Part shown: positions 31,833-40,494 of the stretch, piece by piece
How the letters are laid out: every line of letters begins with the position of its first letter
Position numbering within the stretch: position 1 is the stretch's first letter
Assembly: GCF_013044505.1 (NCBI RefSeq)
Contig: NZ_JABERD010000065.1
Location: 1 to 47,364, forward strand
Direction: 5' to 3'
Origin: Streptomyces sp. S3(2020)
Lineage (GTDB): Bacteria > Actinomycetota > Actinomycetes > Streptomycetales > Streptomycetaceae
DNA: 47,364 nucleotides
Made by a program: the position numbers and the translations under genes
The notes under the pieces: generated by a model
Seen by the model: the letters and a program-made list of their open reading frames with translations, nothing else
Database searches by the model: none
Told to the model about the DNA's origin: nothing

Positions 31833-34556
31833 GTGCCCGGCGTCGACCGACGCACCGTCATCAAGGGCGCCGCAACCGCGGCCGCCGCGGCCCAGTTCTC
31901 CTGGGCCCTGTCCCGCACCGCCGCCGCGGCCGACGTGGACGACACCGAACTCCACTGGCTGGAGGGCACGACGCCCGACGTCCATGCCGGTGCCACCTGG
32001 GGTGTGCCGTGGGCGCGCGGGACGTACCGGCCGGAGCAGGGGTTCCGGCTGACGACCGCCGCCGGTGACGACGTCCCCGTCCAGAGCTGGGTCACCGGCT
32101 ACTGGCCCGACGGCTCGGTGAAGTGGACCGCGCACGCGATCGCGCCCGGCGCCCCGAAGGCCGCCGCGTACAAGCTCGCGGCGGGCAGTCCGGCGGCCCC
32201 CGAACAGAAGGTCACCGTCACTCGCGCCGGGGGCCGGGTCGAGGTGTCGACCGGTGTGATCACGGCCGTGTTCGGCGCCAAGGGCTCCGACACCGTCGTC
32301 CGCAGCGTGCGGCGCGGGACGGCCGAGATCGCGCGGGACGGGAAGCTGGTCGCCCTGCGGCAGGAGTCCGTGCGGGAGGGCGCGGACGTCTCGCGTTTCC
32401 TCGGCCGGGTCGAGAAGGTCGAGGTCGAGCAGGACGGTCCCGTCCGGGCCGTGATCCGCGTCGAGGGCCGGCACCGCGAGGGCGGCCGGAGCTGGCTGCC
32501 GTACACCCTGCGCTTCTCCTTCTTCGCCGGCGCCGACTCCTTCCGCCTGGTGCACACCTTCGTCTGGGACGGCGAGCAGAAGCCCGGCTCCGACCAGGGC
32601 GACTTCCTGCGCGGCCTCGGCGTCCGCTTCACCGTGCCGCTGCACGACCAGCCCTACGACCGGCACATACGGTTCGCCGACTCCGGCGGCGGGCTCTTCA
32701 GCGAGGCCGTCCAGGGCATCACCGGGCTCCGACGCGACCCCGGGGCGGCGGTGCGCAGCGCCCAGATCGCGGGCTCACGACTGCCGGACACCTCGACCTG
32801 GGACACCCGCGTCTCCAGCCGCCTGGCCTCCATCCCGACCTGGGGCGACTACACCCTCACCCAGCCCAACGCCGACGGCTACACCGTCCGCAAGCGCACC
32901 AGGGCGGGCTACGGCTGGATCCACGCGGCGGCCGGACGGCGCGCCGGGGGCTTCGGCTACGTCGGCGGCGCGAGCGGCGGACTCTCCTTCGGCCTCAGGG
33001 ACTTCTGGCAGCGGCACCCGGCCCAGCTCGACGTCCGCGGGGCCGCGGGGGACGCCGCCGAGGCCACCGTATGGCTGTACTCACCCGAGGCACCCCCGCT
33101 CGACCTGCGCTTCTACCACGACGGCCTGGGGCAGGACACGTACGAGGAGCAGTCCGAGGGTGGTCTGGAGATCACCTACGAGGACTACGAGCCCGGCTTC
33201 GGCACGCCGTACGGCATCGCGCGGACCAGTGAACTGACCTTCTGGGCAACGGAGAAGACCCCTTCGGCCGCCGTCCTCGCCGCCCAGGCGACCGCCGCCG
33301 CGACCCCGCCGCTGCTCACCGCCACCCCCCAACGGCTGCACGCGGCAGGGGTGTTCGGGGACTGGGCACCCGTCGACCGCTCCGACAAGGCCCGGACGGC
33401 CGTCGAGGACCGCCTCGACGAGCTGTTCGCCTACTACGTCGGCCAGCGCGAACAGCACCGCTGGTACGGCTTCCTGGACTACGGCGACGTCCAGCACACC
33501 TACGACAACGACCGGCACGTCTGGCGTTACGACATCGGCGGATTCGCCTGGGAGAACTCGGAGTTGGGCACCGACCTCTGGCTCTGGTACCACTTCCTGC
33601 GCACCGGCTCCGCCGAGGCCTTCCGGTTCGCGGAGGCCATGACCCGCCACACCGGCGAGGTCGATGTGTACCACCTCGGCAAGTGGGCGGGCCTCGGTAC
33701 CCGGCACGGCGTCCAGCACTGGGCCGACAGTGCCAAACAGGTCCGTATCTCCACGGCCGCCAACCGTCGCTTCCACTACTTCCTCACCGGCGACGAGCGC
33801 ACCGGCGATCTGCTGAGCGAACTCGTCGACGTGGAGCTGACGTTCCTGGAGGTCGACCCGCAGCGCAAGGTCCGCACCGACGGGTACACGCCCGGCGACC
33901 GGCACGCGCTGTCGGTCGGCTTCGGCACCGACTGGGGCGGCATCTCGGCGGCCTGGCTCACCGAGTGGGAGCGGCACGGCCCGAACGCCGCGCAGGCCAA
34001 GGCCAAGCTGGTCAACTCGGTGCGGACGATCGCCGCCCAGCCGAACGGGTTCTTCACCGGGACGGGACTGCTCGACGCGGACACCGGCAAGTTCGCCGTC
34101 ACCACCGGCACGGCAGTGAGCGTGTCGCATCTGAGCGCCGTCTTCGGGCTCGTCGAGACCAACAGCGAGCTTGTGTCGCTGTTCGGGGACGAGGAGCCCG
34201 AGTTCCGTACCGCGTGGCTCAACTACGCGCGGTACTACAACGGCACCGACGCCCAGAAACGGCAACTCACCGGTTCCACCTGGAAGTCGGCGCTGCCCGC
34301 CGCCCACTCCCGGATCACCGCCTACGCGGCGCACCACCAGGACGACGCCACGCTCGCCAAGCGGGCATGGAACGAGTTCTACACCGGCAGCGACACCTAC
34401 TTCCCGTCCAACGACTGGAACCCGGTCACCGTCAGGACGCCGGCCGTCCTGCGCACCACCGAGGAGATCCCGTGGATCTCCACCAACTCCTCGGCCCAGT
34501 GGGCCCTCGCCGCGATCCAGAACCTCGCCCTGATCGGAGACCGGATCCCGTCATGA
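31833..34556 (+). CDS. secreted exo-rhamnogalacturonan lyase-like protein (PL26/PcRGLX-YetA family)
   Basis: 907 residues. The N-terminal twin-arginine signal (DRRTVIKGAATAAAAAQF, ending near AAAA-DVDD) implies export in folded form. The N-terminal beta-rich domain (LHWLEGTTPDVHAGATWGVPW) and the central and C-terminal regions (FLDYGDVQHTYDND, RHGVQHWAD) match the PcRGLX/YetA exo-rhamnogalacturonan lyase fold as I know it. It should release unsaturated disaccharides from rhamnogalacturonan I ends by beta-elimination. GTG 31833 has GGAGG 5 nt upstream. The next gene overlaps by ATGA. The family call is good; the cleavage mode is inferred. Confidence 0.82.
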   Translation: MPGVDRRTVIKGAATAAAAAQFSWALSRTAAAADVDDTELHWLEGTTPDVHAGATWGVPWARGTYRPEQGFRLTTAAGDDVPVQSWVTGYWPDGSVKWTAHAIAPGAPKAAAYKLAAGSPAAPEQKVTVTRAGGRVEVSTGVITAVFGAKGSDTVVRSVRRGTAEIARDGKLVALRQESVREGADVSRFLGRVEKVEVEQDGPVRAVIRVEGRHREGGRSWLPYTLRFSFFAGADSFRLVHTFVWDGEQKPGSDQGDFLRGLGVRFTVPLHDQPYDRHIRFADSGGGLFSEAVQGITGLRRDPGAAVRSAQIAGSRLPDTSTWDTRVSSRLASIPTWGDYTLTQPNADGYTVRKRTRAGYGWIHAAAGRRAGGFGYVGGASGGLSFGLRDFWQRHPAQLDVRGAAGDAAEATVWLYSPEAPPLDLRFYHDGLGQDTYEEQSEGGLEITYEDYEPGFGTPYGIARTSELTFWATEKTPSAAVLAAQATAAATPPLLTATPQRLHAAGVFGDWAPVDRSDKARTAVEDRLDELFAYYVGQREQHRWYGFLDYGDVQHTYDNDRHVWRYDIGGFAWENSELGTDLWLWYHFLRTGSAEAFRFAEAMTRHTGEVDVYHLGKWAGLGTRHGVQHWADSAKQVRISTAANRRFHYFLTGDERTGDLLSELVDVELTFLEVDPQRKVRTDGYTPGDRHALSVGFGTDWGGISAAWLTEWERHGPNAAQAKAKLVNSVRTIAAQPNGFFTGTGLLDADTGKFAVTTGTAVSVSHLSAVFGLVETNSELVSLFGDEEPEFRTAWLNYARYYNGTDAQKRQLTGSTWKSALPAAHSRITAYAAHHQDDATLAKRAWNEFYTGSDTYFPSNDWNPVTVRTPAVLRTTEEIPWISTNSSAQWALAAIQNLALIGDRIPS

Positions 34557-35590
34557 GACGTGCCTTCCTGACCGTGGCGGTGGCCGCGGGGCTGGTCGCC
34601 GGGGCGATACGGCCCGTCATGGCGTCCGACGACTCGAACGTCGTACGGCCCGATGACCGGCGCCTCGCCTACGAGGGGCACTGGGGCCGTACCACCGAGG
34701 CGGCGGTCACCGTCAACTCCGGTTCCCGGCTGGGCTTCCGCTTCCTCGGCGACCGCGTCCACGTCCTGTTCGACGTCTCGTCGATCACCGTGCCCGCGCA
34801 GATCTACGTGTCGGTCGACGGCGGCCCGAAGCGGCTGTACGCCGTCGACCGGAGCGACATCGAGGTCCAGGCTCCGGGGCGCGGGCCGCACACCGTCGAG
34901 TTGTCCGTGAAGGACGTCTTCTCACGGGCCAACCGGTGGACGCCACCGTTGGAGACCGGCGTGGTGCTCACCGGGGTGCGGGGCCGGCTGCTGGTGCAAA
35001 AGGTCGCTCATGAACGGCAGTTGGCGTTCTACGGCGACTCCATCACCCAGGGCGTCATGGCCCTGTGCGACGTGAACACCTCCGACTGCGCTGACGGCAC
35101 CGCCGCCTACCCCACCCTGGTCGCCGACGCCCTGCACGCCTCCCTCACCCAGGTCGGGTTCGGGCGGCAGGGCGTGATCCAGACCGGCAACGGGGGAGTA
35201 CCGGCGGCGTCGGACGCCTACGGCTGGAACTTCGCGGCGTCCAGGGCGGACACGGACCGTGGGGCCGACGCGATCGTGGTGAACCAGGGCACCAATGACA
35301 CCGCCTGGGGCCCGGACGAGTTCCGCACCGCCTATCGCGCCTACCTCGACAAGCTGCGGACCGCGGCACCGCACGCACGCATCCTCGCGCTGCGCCCCTT
35401 CAACGGCGCACACGCCGAGGACATCGCCGCCGTCGTGGCCGAACTCGCCGACGCCCGTATCGAGTTCGTCGACTCGACCGACTGGCTCTCCGCGGCGGAC
35501 GGCGACTTCAACGGGACCGTCCACCCCAGTGCTCAGGGCCACCGCAAGGCGGCCGACCGACTGATCGCCCTTCTCGCAAAGGAGCACTAG
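34553..35590 (+). CDS. secreted SGNH esterase with N-terminal jelly-roll domain (CE2-like)
   Basis: 345 residues. A signal peptide covers about residues 1-24 (FLTVAVAAGLVAGA). A beta-sandwich of about 110 residues (GRTTEAAVTVNSGSRLGFRF) precedes an SGNH hydrolase domain. Block I is FYGDSITQG near residue 163, NQGTNDTAWG carries the Asn, and the His is in GTVHPSAQGH. This two-domain layout is that of carbohydrate esterase family 2. It probably deacetylates rhamnogalacturonan so that the lyases encoded on either side can act. It overlaps both neighbours (ATGA upstream; 1 bp, TAGTG, downstream). Confidence 0.86.
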   Translation: MRRAFLTVAVAAGLVAGAIRPVMASDDSNVVRPDDRRLAYEGHWGRTTEAAVTVNSGSRLGFRFLGDRVHVLFDVSSITVPAQIYVSVDGGPKRLYAVDRSDIEVQAPGRGPHTVELSVKDVFSRANRWTPPLETGVVLTGVRGRLLVQKVAHERQLAFYGDSITQGVMALCDVNTSDCADGTAAYPTLVADALHASLTQVGFGRQGVIQTGNGGVPAASDAYGWNFAASRADTDRGADAIVVNQGTNDTAWGPDEFRTAYRAYLDKLRTAAPHARILALRPFNGAHAEDIAAVVAELADARIEFVDSTDWLSAADGDFNGTVHPSAQGHRKAADRLIALLAKEH

Positions 35591-37494
35591 TGCAGCGCCT
35601 GCACCGCCGAAGAACCGTCGCCGTCGCCGCGGCGGCCCTGCTGGCCGGGATGTTCTCCGCACCCGCCGGTCACGCCGAAGAGGCCCCGCGCCGGGTGGTC
35701 GAGAACCTCGACCGCGGACTGGTCGCCGTACCGTCCGGCTCGGGTGGGGGCACGTTCCTGAGCTGGCGCCTGCTCGGCACCGAGTACGCCCGGTACGGGA
35801 ACGCCATCGCCTTCAACGTCTACAAGAACGGGCGGCGGCTGAACCGTACGCCGGTCACCAAGTCCACGACGTACCAGGACGACTCGCCCGGCAAGGGCAC
35901 GTACACCGTGCGGCCCGTCGTCAACGGGCATGAGCAGAGGCCGAGTTCGGCCGCGCTCGACTTCGCGCAGGGCTACGCCCAGATCCCGCTCGCGACCGCC
36001 GACGGCTACACCGTGCAGCACGCCTGGCCCGGGGACCTCGACGGCGACGGACGGTACGAGATCGTCGTCAGCCGGCTCTCCGGGACCCGTGACAAGCCCG
36101 ACCTGCTGGAGGCGTACCGGCTGACCGGCGAGCGACTGTGGCGGGTCGACCAGGGGCCCGGTTCGTACACGCAGGCCGGCGGGAACGGTGCCAACGACCC
36201 GGCGCCCGCGGCGATCAGCGGCTCCACGGCGATCGGCGGCTACCGCAACGACGACAACGTCACGGTGTTCGACCTGGACAGCGACGGCAAGGCCGAGGTG
36301 CTGGTGCACACGGCCGACGGGACGACCTTCGCGGACGGTTCGAAGGTCAGCGCGGCCTCGCCCGCGAACCAGTTCGTGTCCGTCATCGACGGACTGACCG
36401 GCACCGAGCGCACCCGGCAGCCCGTCCCCGACGACTTCGTCGCCGACGGCCCTTCCGGCGGCCACTTCGGCATCGCCTACCTCGACGGTGAACACCCCAG
36501 CCTGGTCACCAAGTTGGTCACCCGGGTCGGTGCCAAGCGCGGTACCTTCCGGATCCTCTTCCAGACCTGGGACTTCAACGGCACCGAGCTGAGCCCGCGT
36601 TGGAAGTACGTGGTCCCGGCTGCCAGCGGCGCGACCAGCTTCCACCAGATCCGTACCGTCGACGTCGACCTCGACGGCAAGGACGAGATCGCCGACGGCA
36701 ACTACGTCGTCAACAGCGACGGCACGCTCCGGTACGTCGTCGACGGCGCGGGGCACGGCGACCGCTTCCACATCGCCGACCTCGACCCCGACCGGCCCGG
36801 ACTGGAGGGATTCGCCATCCAGCAGGCCGAGTTGGGCGTCGTCCCGAACTTCCCCTGGTACTACTACGACGCCGACACGGGTGAGCGGCTCCTGACCGGC
36901 CAACACCCCGCCGACTGGGTCAACGACACGGACATCGACGTCGGCCGCGGCAGCACCGGCGACATCGACCCTGACCACCCGGGCTACGAGTACTGGACCT
37001 CCACCGCCGACGTCACCGCCCCCGGCGCGGGCGTCCGCAACGTCCAGGACGGCAAGGTCTCCACGACGACGCCCAGTGTCAACTTCCGCATCTGGTGGGA
37101 CGGCGACAAGGCCTCGGAGAACCTCGACCTCACCCACGTGGAGAAGTGGGACCCGGCGACCGAGACCACCTCGAAGATCTTCGAGCCGTCCGGTGTGGTC
37201 TCCGGCGCCCGCAACGCCACCCCGTTCTACGGCGACCTCCTCGGCGACTGGCGCGAGGAGATCCTCGCCGAGACCGCCGACCACACCGCGCTCAGGCTCT
37301 ACACCACCACCGAGCCGACGCGGACACGTATCTACACGCTCGCGCAGAACGCCGAGTACCGCCTCGGCTGGACCGTGCGCGGCTATCTCCAGTCGACGTA
37401 CACCGACTACTACCTCGGCACCGAGACCCGCAGGGTGCCGAAGCCCTCGATCACCCTCCCGGAAGGAGCCGTCCGCAGTGACGACCACGCGTAG
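35590..37494 (+). CDS. secreted rhamnogalacturonan endolyase, polysaccharide lyase family 11
   Basis: 634 residues, the usual PL11 size. A Sec-type signal peptide occupies about 1-30 (HRRRTVAVAAAALLAGMF, cut near GHAEE). A fibronectin-like start (RVVENLDRGLVAVPS, SWRLLGTEY) leads into an eight-bladed propeller with calcium-binding Asp-rich loops (GDLDGDGRYEI, DLDSDGKAEV, DVDLDGKDEI). The C-terminal YFxGDLLGDWREEILAE-like segment (YGDLLGDWREEILAE) is diagnostic. It cleaves the rhamnose-galacturonate backbone internally. GTG 35590 shares its first base with the upstream stop and has AAGGAG upstream. Confidence 0.93.
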   Translation: MQRLHRRRTVAVAAAALLAGMFSAPAGHAEEAPRRVVENLDRGLVAVPSGSGGGTFLSWRLLGTEYARYGNAIAFNVYKNGRRLNRTPVTKSTTYQDDSPGKGTYTVRPVVNGHEQRPSSAALDFAQGYAQIPLATADGYTVQHAWPGDLDGDGRYEIVVSRLSGTRDKPDLLEAYRLTGERLWRVDQGPGSYTQAGGNGANDPAPAAISGSTAIGGYRNDDNVTVFDLDSDGKAEVLVHTADGTTFADGSKVSAASPANQFVSVIDGLTGTERTRQPVPDDFVADGPSGGHFGIAYLDGEHPSLVTKLVTRVGAKRGTFRILFQTWDFNGTELSPRWKYVVPAASGATSFHQIRTVDVDLDGKDEIADGNYVVNSDGTLRYVVDGAGHGDRFHIADLDPDRPGLEGFAIQQAELGVVPNFPWYYYDADTGERLLTGQHPADWVNDTDIDVGRGSTGDIDPDHPGYEYWTSTADVTAPGAGVRNVQDGKVSTTTPSVNFRIWWDGDKASENLDLTHVEKWDPATETTSKIFEPSGVVSGARNATPFYGDLLGDWREEILAETADHTALRLYTTTEPTRTRIYTLAQNAEYRLGWTVRGYLQSTYTDYYLGTETRRVPKPSITLPEGAVRSDDHA

Positions 37495-38200
37495 AGCATT
37501 CGGAGCCCTGGCCGCCGGCACCGCCCTGGCCGCCCTGGCCCCCGCCGCGACCGCGAGCGCCCACTCCTCGAACCGCCGCGGCCGCCTCATCGCCCACGAC
37601 GACTTCCGCCACGGCCTCGGCCAGTGGGCCGTGGAACTGGAGAAGGGCGGCACCGTCACCGCCGCCCGCGCCACCCTGGACGTCGAGGTACCGGCCGGCG
37701 CGACGATCTGGTTCAAGAAGCGGCTCGAAGGCCCGTACGTCATCGAGTACACGGCCACGCCCGTGTCCGAGGGCGGCGTCAACGACCGGGTCTCCGACCT
37801 CAACAACTTCTGGAACGCGGTCGACGTCCGTTCCCCCGACGACATCTTCGCCACCCGGCGCGGCGGGGCGCTGGCCGAGTACGACTACCTCAAGACGTAC
37901 TACGTCGGCTACGGCGCCAACACCAACACCACGACCCGGCTGCGGCGGTACGTCGGCGAGGCCGGCGTCCGCCCGCTGATCTACGACTACACCGAGCCGC
38001 TGCTCGTGGCGAACCAACCCCACCGGGTCCGGATCGTCTCCGACGGCTCCACCCAGCGGTGGTGGAACAACGGGCGGCTCGTCTTCGACCTCACCGACCC
38101 GGAGCCCTACACGAGCGGGCACTTCGCCTTCCGGACCACATGGAGCCACTTCCGGCTGAACGACTTACGGGTGTGGCGGCTGAGCCCTCAACATCGCTGA
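37478..38200 (+). CDS. secreted DUF6250-like protein of the rhamnogalacturonan operon
   Basis: 240 residues. The N-terminal TTTRRAFGALAAGTALAALA is a probable twin-arginine signal. The mature part is a single beta-rich domain (HDDFRHGLGQWAVELEKGG, GATIWFKKRLEGPYVIEY, NNFWNAVDVRSP, QRWWNNGRLVFDL). This is the concanavalin-like fold seen in domains annotated DUF6250 in polysaccharide-degrading loci; that name is from memory. It overlaps the PL11 gene by 17 bp, so it is the last gene of the operon. Codon 230 is TTA (38165-38167), the only in-frame TTA I found in the window. It makes full-length product dependent on the bldA tRNA. Confidence 0.8.
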   Translation: MTTTRRAFGALAAGTALAALAPAATASAHSSNRRGRLIAHDDFRHGLGQWAVELEKGGTVTAARATLDVEVPAGATIWFKKRLEGPYVIEYTATPVSEGGVNDRVSDLNNFWNAVDVRSPDDIFATRRGGALAEYDYLKTYYVGYGANTNTTTRLRRYVGEAGVRPLIYDYTEPLLVANQPHRVRIVSDGSTQRWWNNGRLVFDLTDPEPYTSGHFAFRTTWSHFRLNDLRVWRLSPQHR

Positions 38201-38269
38201 TCGGAGACGTATTCCAGGCTTGGCCAACACTTTAGGAGTGGCTTATCTCACCGCCCGTCAACCCTTCCT

Positions 38270-38281
38270 TACGGTCGCGTA
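38270..38281. promoter_or_regulatory. possible operator upstream of the SGNH hydrolase gene
   Basis: A short inverted repeat, TACG-GTCG-CGTA, lies 21 bp before the SGNH hydrolase start, in a 102-bp gap that must also hold its promoter. It is short, so it could be chance. Confidence 0.25.
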
Positions 38282-38302
38282 GGTCACATTCGAAGGTGAA
38301 TC

Positions 38303-39130
38303 ATGCCGGGTGTGGCAGACGATTCGAAGAGTGACAGCGCAGCAGTGATCGGGTCGTACGTTGCGGTGGGGGACAGCTTCACCGAAGGCGTGGGCGACCC
38401 CGGCCCCGACGGGGCGTTCGTCGGCTGGGCCGACCGGTTCGCGGTACTTCTCGCGGACCGGCGGCCCGAGGGCGCCTTCACGTACGCCAACCTCGCCGTC
38501 CGCGGCAAGCTGCTCGACCAGATCGTGGAGGACCAGCTTCCCAAGGCCGTGGAACTCGGTCCGGACCTGGTCTCCTTCTGTGCCGGCGGCAATGACATCC
38601 TCCGACCGGGAACCGACCCCGACGAGGTCGCCGAGCGCTTCGAGCGGGCGATCGCCCGGCTCACCGAGGCGTGCGGCACCGTGATCGTGACGACCGGTTT
38701 CGACACCCGTGGCGTGCCCGTGCTCAAGCACCTGCGCGGCAAGATCGCCACGTACAACGGACATGTGCGGGCGGTCGCCGACCGCTACGGCTGTCCCGTC
38801 CTCGACCTGTGGTCCCTGAAGACCATCCAGGACCGCAGGGCCTGGGACGGCGACCGGCTCCATCTCTCCGCCGACGGCCACACGCGTGTGGCGCTGCGCG
38901 CCGGCCAGGTGCTCGGCCTGGAGGTCCCGGCCGACCCCGACCAGCCGTGGCCTCCGCTGCCGCCGCGCGGCACGCTCGACGTGCGGCGCGACGATGTGCA
39001 CTGGGCGCGCGAGTACCTGGTGCCGTGGATCGGGCGGCGGCTGCGCGGCGAGTCCTCGGGCGACCATGTGACCGCCAAGGGCGCGCTGTCGCCGGACGAC
39101 ATCAAGCTGCGGATCGCGTCGGTGGCGTGA
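38303..39130 (+). CDS. SGNH/GDSL hydrolase
   Basis: 275 residues. Block I is AVGDSFTEGVGD near residue 21, block III is CAGGNDIL near residue 93, and the catalytic Asp/His is in DRLHLSADGHTRVA near residue 190. The 70 residues after the hydrolase core are extra compared with a minimal SGNH domain. There is no signal peptide, so it is a cytosolic esterase or lipase of unknown substrate. GAAGGTGA precedes the ATG. It follows the rhamnogalacturonan operon but has its own upstream gap, and lacks a secretion signal, so I regard it as separate. Confidence 0.92.
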   Translation: MPGVADDSKSDSAAVIGSYVAVGDSFTEGVGDPGPDGAFVGWADRFAVLLADRRPEGAFTYANLAVRGKLLDQIVEDQLPKAVELGPDLVSFCAGGNDILRPGTDPDEVAERFERAIARLTEACGTVIVTTGFDTRGVPVLKHLRGKIATYNGHVRAVADRYGCPVLDLWSLKTIQDRRAWDGDRLHLSADGHTRVALRAGQVLGLEVPADPDQPWPPLPPRGTLDVRRDDVHWAREYLVPWIGRRLRGESSGDHVTAKGALSPDDIKLRIASVA

Positions 39131-39217
39131 CCCCTGTGCGGTGCGCGGGGGCGGCTCCACCAGTGAGGTGACCGCGCGGGAGTGGTGCGCGGTCCGGTCC
39201 CGGGGCCGGTGTTGGGA

Positions 39218-39233
39218 TGACGGCACACCGTCA
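39218..39233. promoter_or_regulatory. short inverted repeat upstream of the SIMPL gene
   Basis: TGACGG-CACA-CCGTCA, a perfect 6-bp-arm repeat, lies 27 bp before the SIMPL-domain start codon in a 130-bp gap. It could be an operator or a leader hairpin; nothing distinguishes them. Confidence 0.3.
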
Positions 39234-39260
39234 CCCGACTCCCGGAAGGACCGGACGCGC

Positions 39261-40016
39261 ATGCCCGTTCCCCGTACGACCGTCACGGCGATCGCCGTCG
39301 TCCTCCTGGCCCTGGGCCTGCCCGTCGCCGCCGCCCCCGGGGCCGCCGCCACGGGCGGTGCCGTGCCCGCGGTGCGTGTCGCGGCGGCGCCCGCCACCGT
39401 CACCGTGACCGGCGAGGGCAGCGCCGCCGGGGAGCCCGACATCGCCCTGGTCGGCGCCGGGGTGGAGGCCACCGCCAAGACCACCCGGGCCGCGCTCGAC
39501 GCGCAGAACGAGGCGGCCGCGGCCCTGCTGAGGGCGGTGCGCGCCCAGGGGATCGTCGACCGGGACATCCGTACCGAGAACGTCTCCGTCAGCCCCGTGT
39601 ACGACTACCAGGACGGCGTGTCGACGCTGAAGGGCTACCGGGCCGCCCAGTCCTTCTCGATCAGGGTGCGCGAGGTGGCCACCGCCGGTGCCCTGATCAC
39701 GGCCGTCACCGAGGCCACCGGCGACGCCGGCCGTGTCGACTCCGTCGTCTTCGACCTCGACGACCGCCGCCCGCTCCAGGCCCGCGCCCGCGAGGCCGCC
39801 TATCAGGACGCCCACGCCAAGGCCGCGCAGTACGCCGAGCTCGGCGGCCACCGCCTCGGCCGCCTCGTCTCGCTCAGCGAGGGCGGCACCGGGTACGTCC
39901 TCCCGATGCCACCGGTCTCCGGGGACGTGCCGGGGGCAGGCATCGGCGCGGTGCCGCTCGCACCGGGGGAGATCCGGGCGACGGCCTCGGTGACGGCGGT
40001 GTACGAACTGGACTGA
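39261..40016 (+). CDS. secreted SIMPL (DUF541) domain protein
   Basis: 251 residues. A signal peptide covers about 1-32 (TTVTAIAVVLLALGLPVAAA). The mature protein is one SIMPL/DUF541 domain: it starts VTVTGEGSAAGEPDIALV, has QGIVDRDIRTENVSVSPVYDY in the middle and YQDAHAKAAQYAELGG near the end. These periplasmic or surface proteins (Escherichia YggE is an example) have been linked to oxidative stress, but no molecular activity is established. ATG 39261 has GGAAGGA 10 nt upstream. It converges with the small gene at 40033. Confidence 0.92.
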   Translation: MPVPRTTVTAIAVVLLALGLPVAAAPGAAATGGAVPAVRVAAAPATVTVTGEGSAAGEPDIALVGAGVEATAKTTRAALDAQNEAAAALLRAVRAQGIVDRDIRTENVSVSPVYDYQDGVSTLKGYRAAQSFSIRVREVATAGALITAVTEATGDAGRVDSVVFDLDDRRPLQARAREAAYQDAHAKAAQYAELGGHRLGRLVSLSEGGTGYVLPMPPVSGDVPGAGIGAVPLAPGEIRATASVTAVYELD

Positions 40017-40032
40017 GGAACCCTCGTCCGCG

Positions 40033-40446
40033 TCACGCCCGGATCCACCGCCGCAGCGCCTCGACCGTGTTCTCCGGCGACGAGTTGAAGCACAACCGGA
40101 TCCCCGGGGCCTCCTCGGTGAGGACGTTGACCAGCCGTTCGAACAGCACGGTGTGCTCCGGCAGCATCCGTACGCCGCCCCCGATCATCGCGAGGCCGAA
40201 CGTGTGCGCCCGGAGCTGTTCCCGGACGGCCTCCTGCGCGTGGTCCGCGGCCGTGTCGATCAGGCAGGGCACCACGTCGAACCCCGCCTGGCGCAGGCCC
40301 GCGTTCGCCGCCTCGATCCGGGCGGCGAAGGTCACCTCGTCGACGCCCTCGGGCATCCGGCTGTAGTCGAGCACGCGCGGGTGCAGTCCGATGGACAGCA
40401 CCTTCGTCGTGCCGGGGAGGGGTGCCGGGGCTGTCGGTCGCACCAT
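40033..40446 (-). CDS. conserved-looking hypothetical protein downstream of a TetR gene
   Basis: 137 residues. I do not recognise it. It is soluble, with alternating beta and alpha segments (TKVLSIGLHP, AGLRQAGFDVVPCLID, HTFGLAMIGGGVRML, GIRLCFNSSPENTVEALRRW) that suggest a small Rossmann-like or flavodoxin-like fold. It has normal Streptomyces codon usage. It follows the TetR gene by 48 bp on the same strand and is probably co-transcribed with it. GAGAGGG lies upstream of the ATG. Confidence 0.75.
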   Translation of the reverse strand: MVRPTAPAPLPGTTKVLSIGLHPRVLDYSRMPEGVDEVTFAARIEAANAGLRQAGFDVVPCLIDTAADHAQEAVREQLRAHTFGLAMIGGGVRMLPEHTVLFERLVNVLTEEAPGIRLCFNSSPENTVEALRRWIRA

Positions 40447-40494
40447 GGGTGGTGTGCCCTCTCTGTCGGCGGGCCTGCTCTCGTGGGGCGCCGC

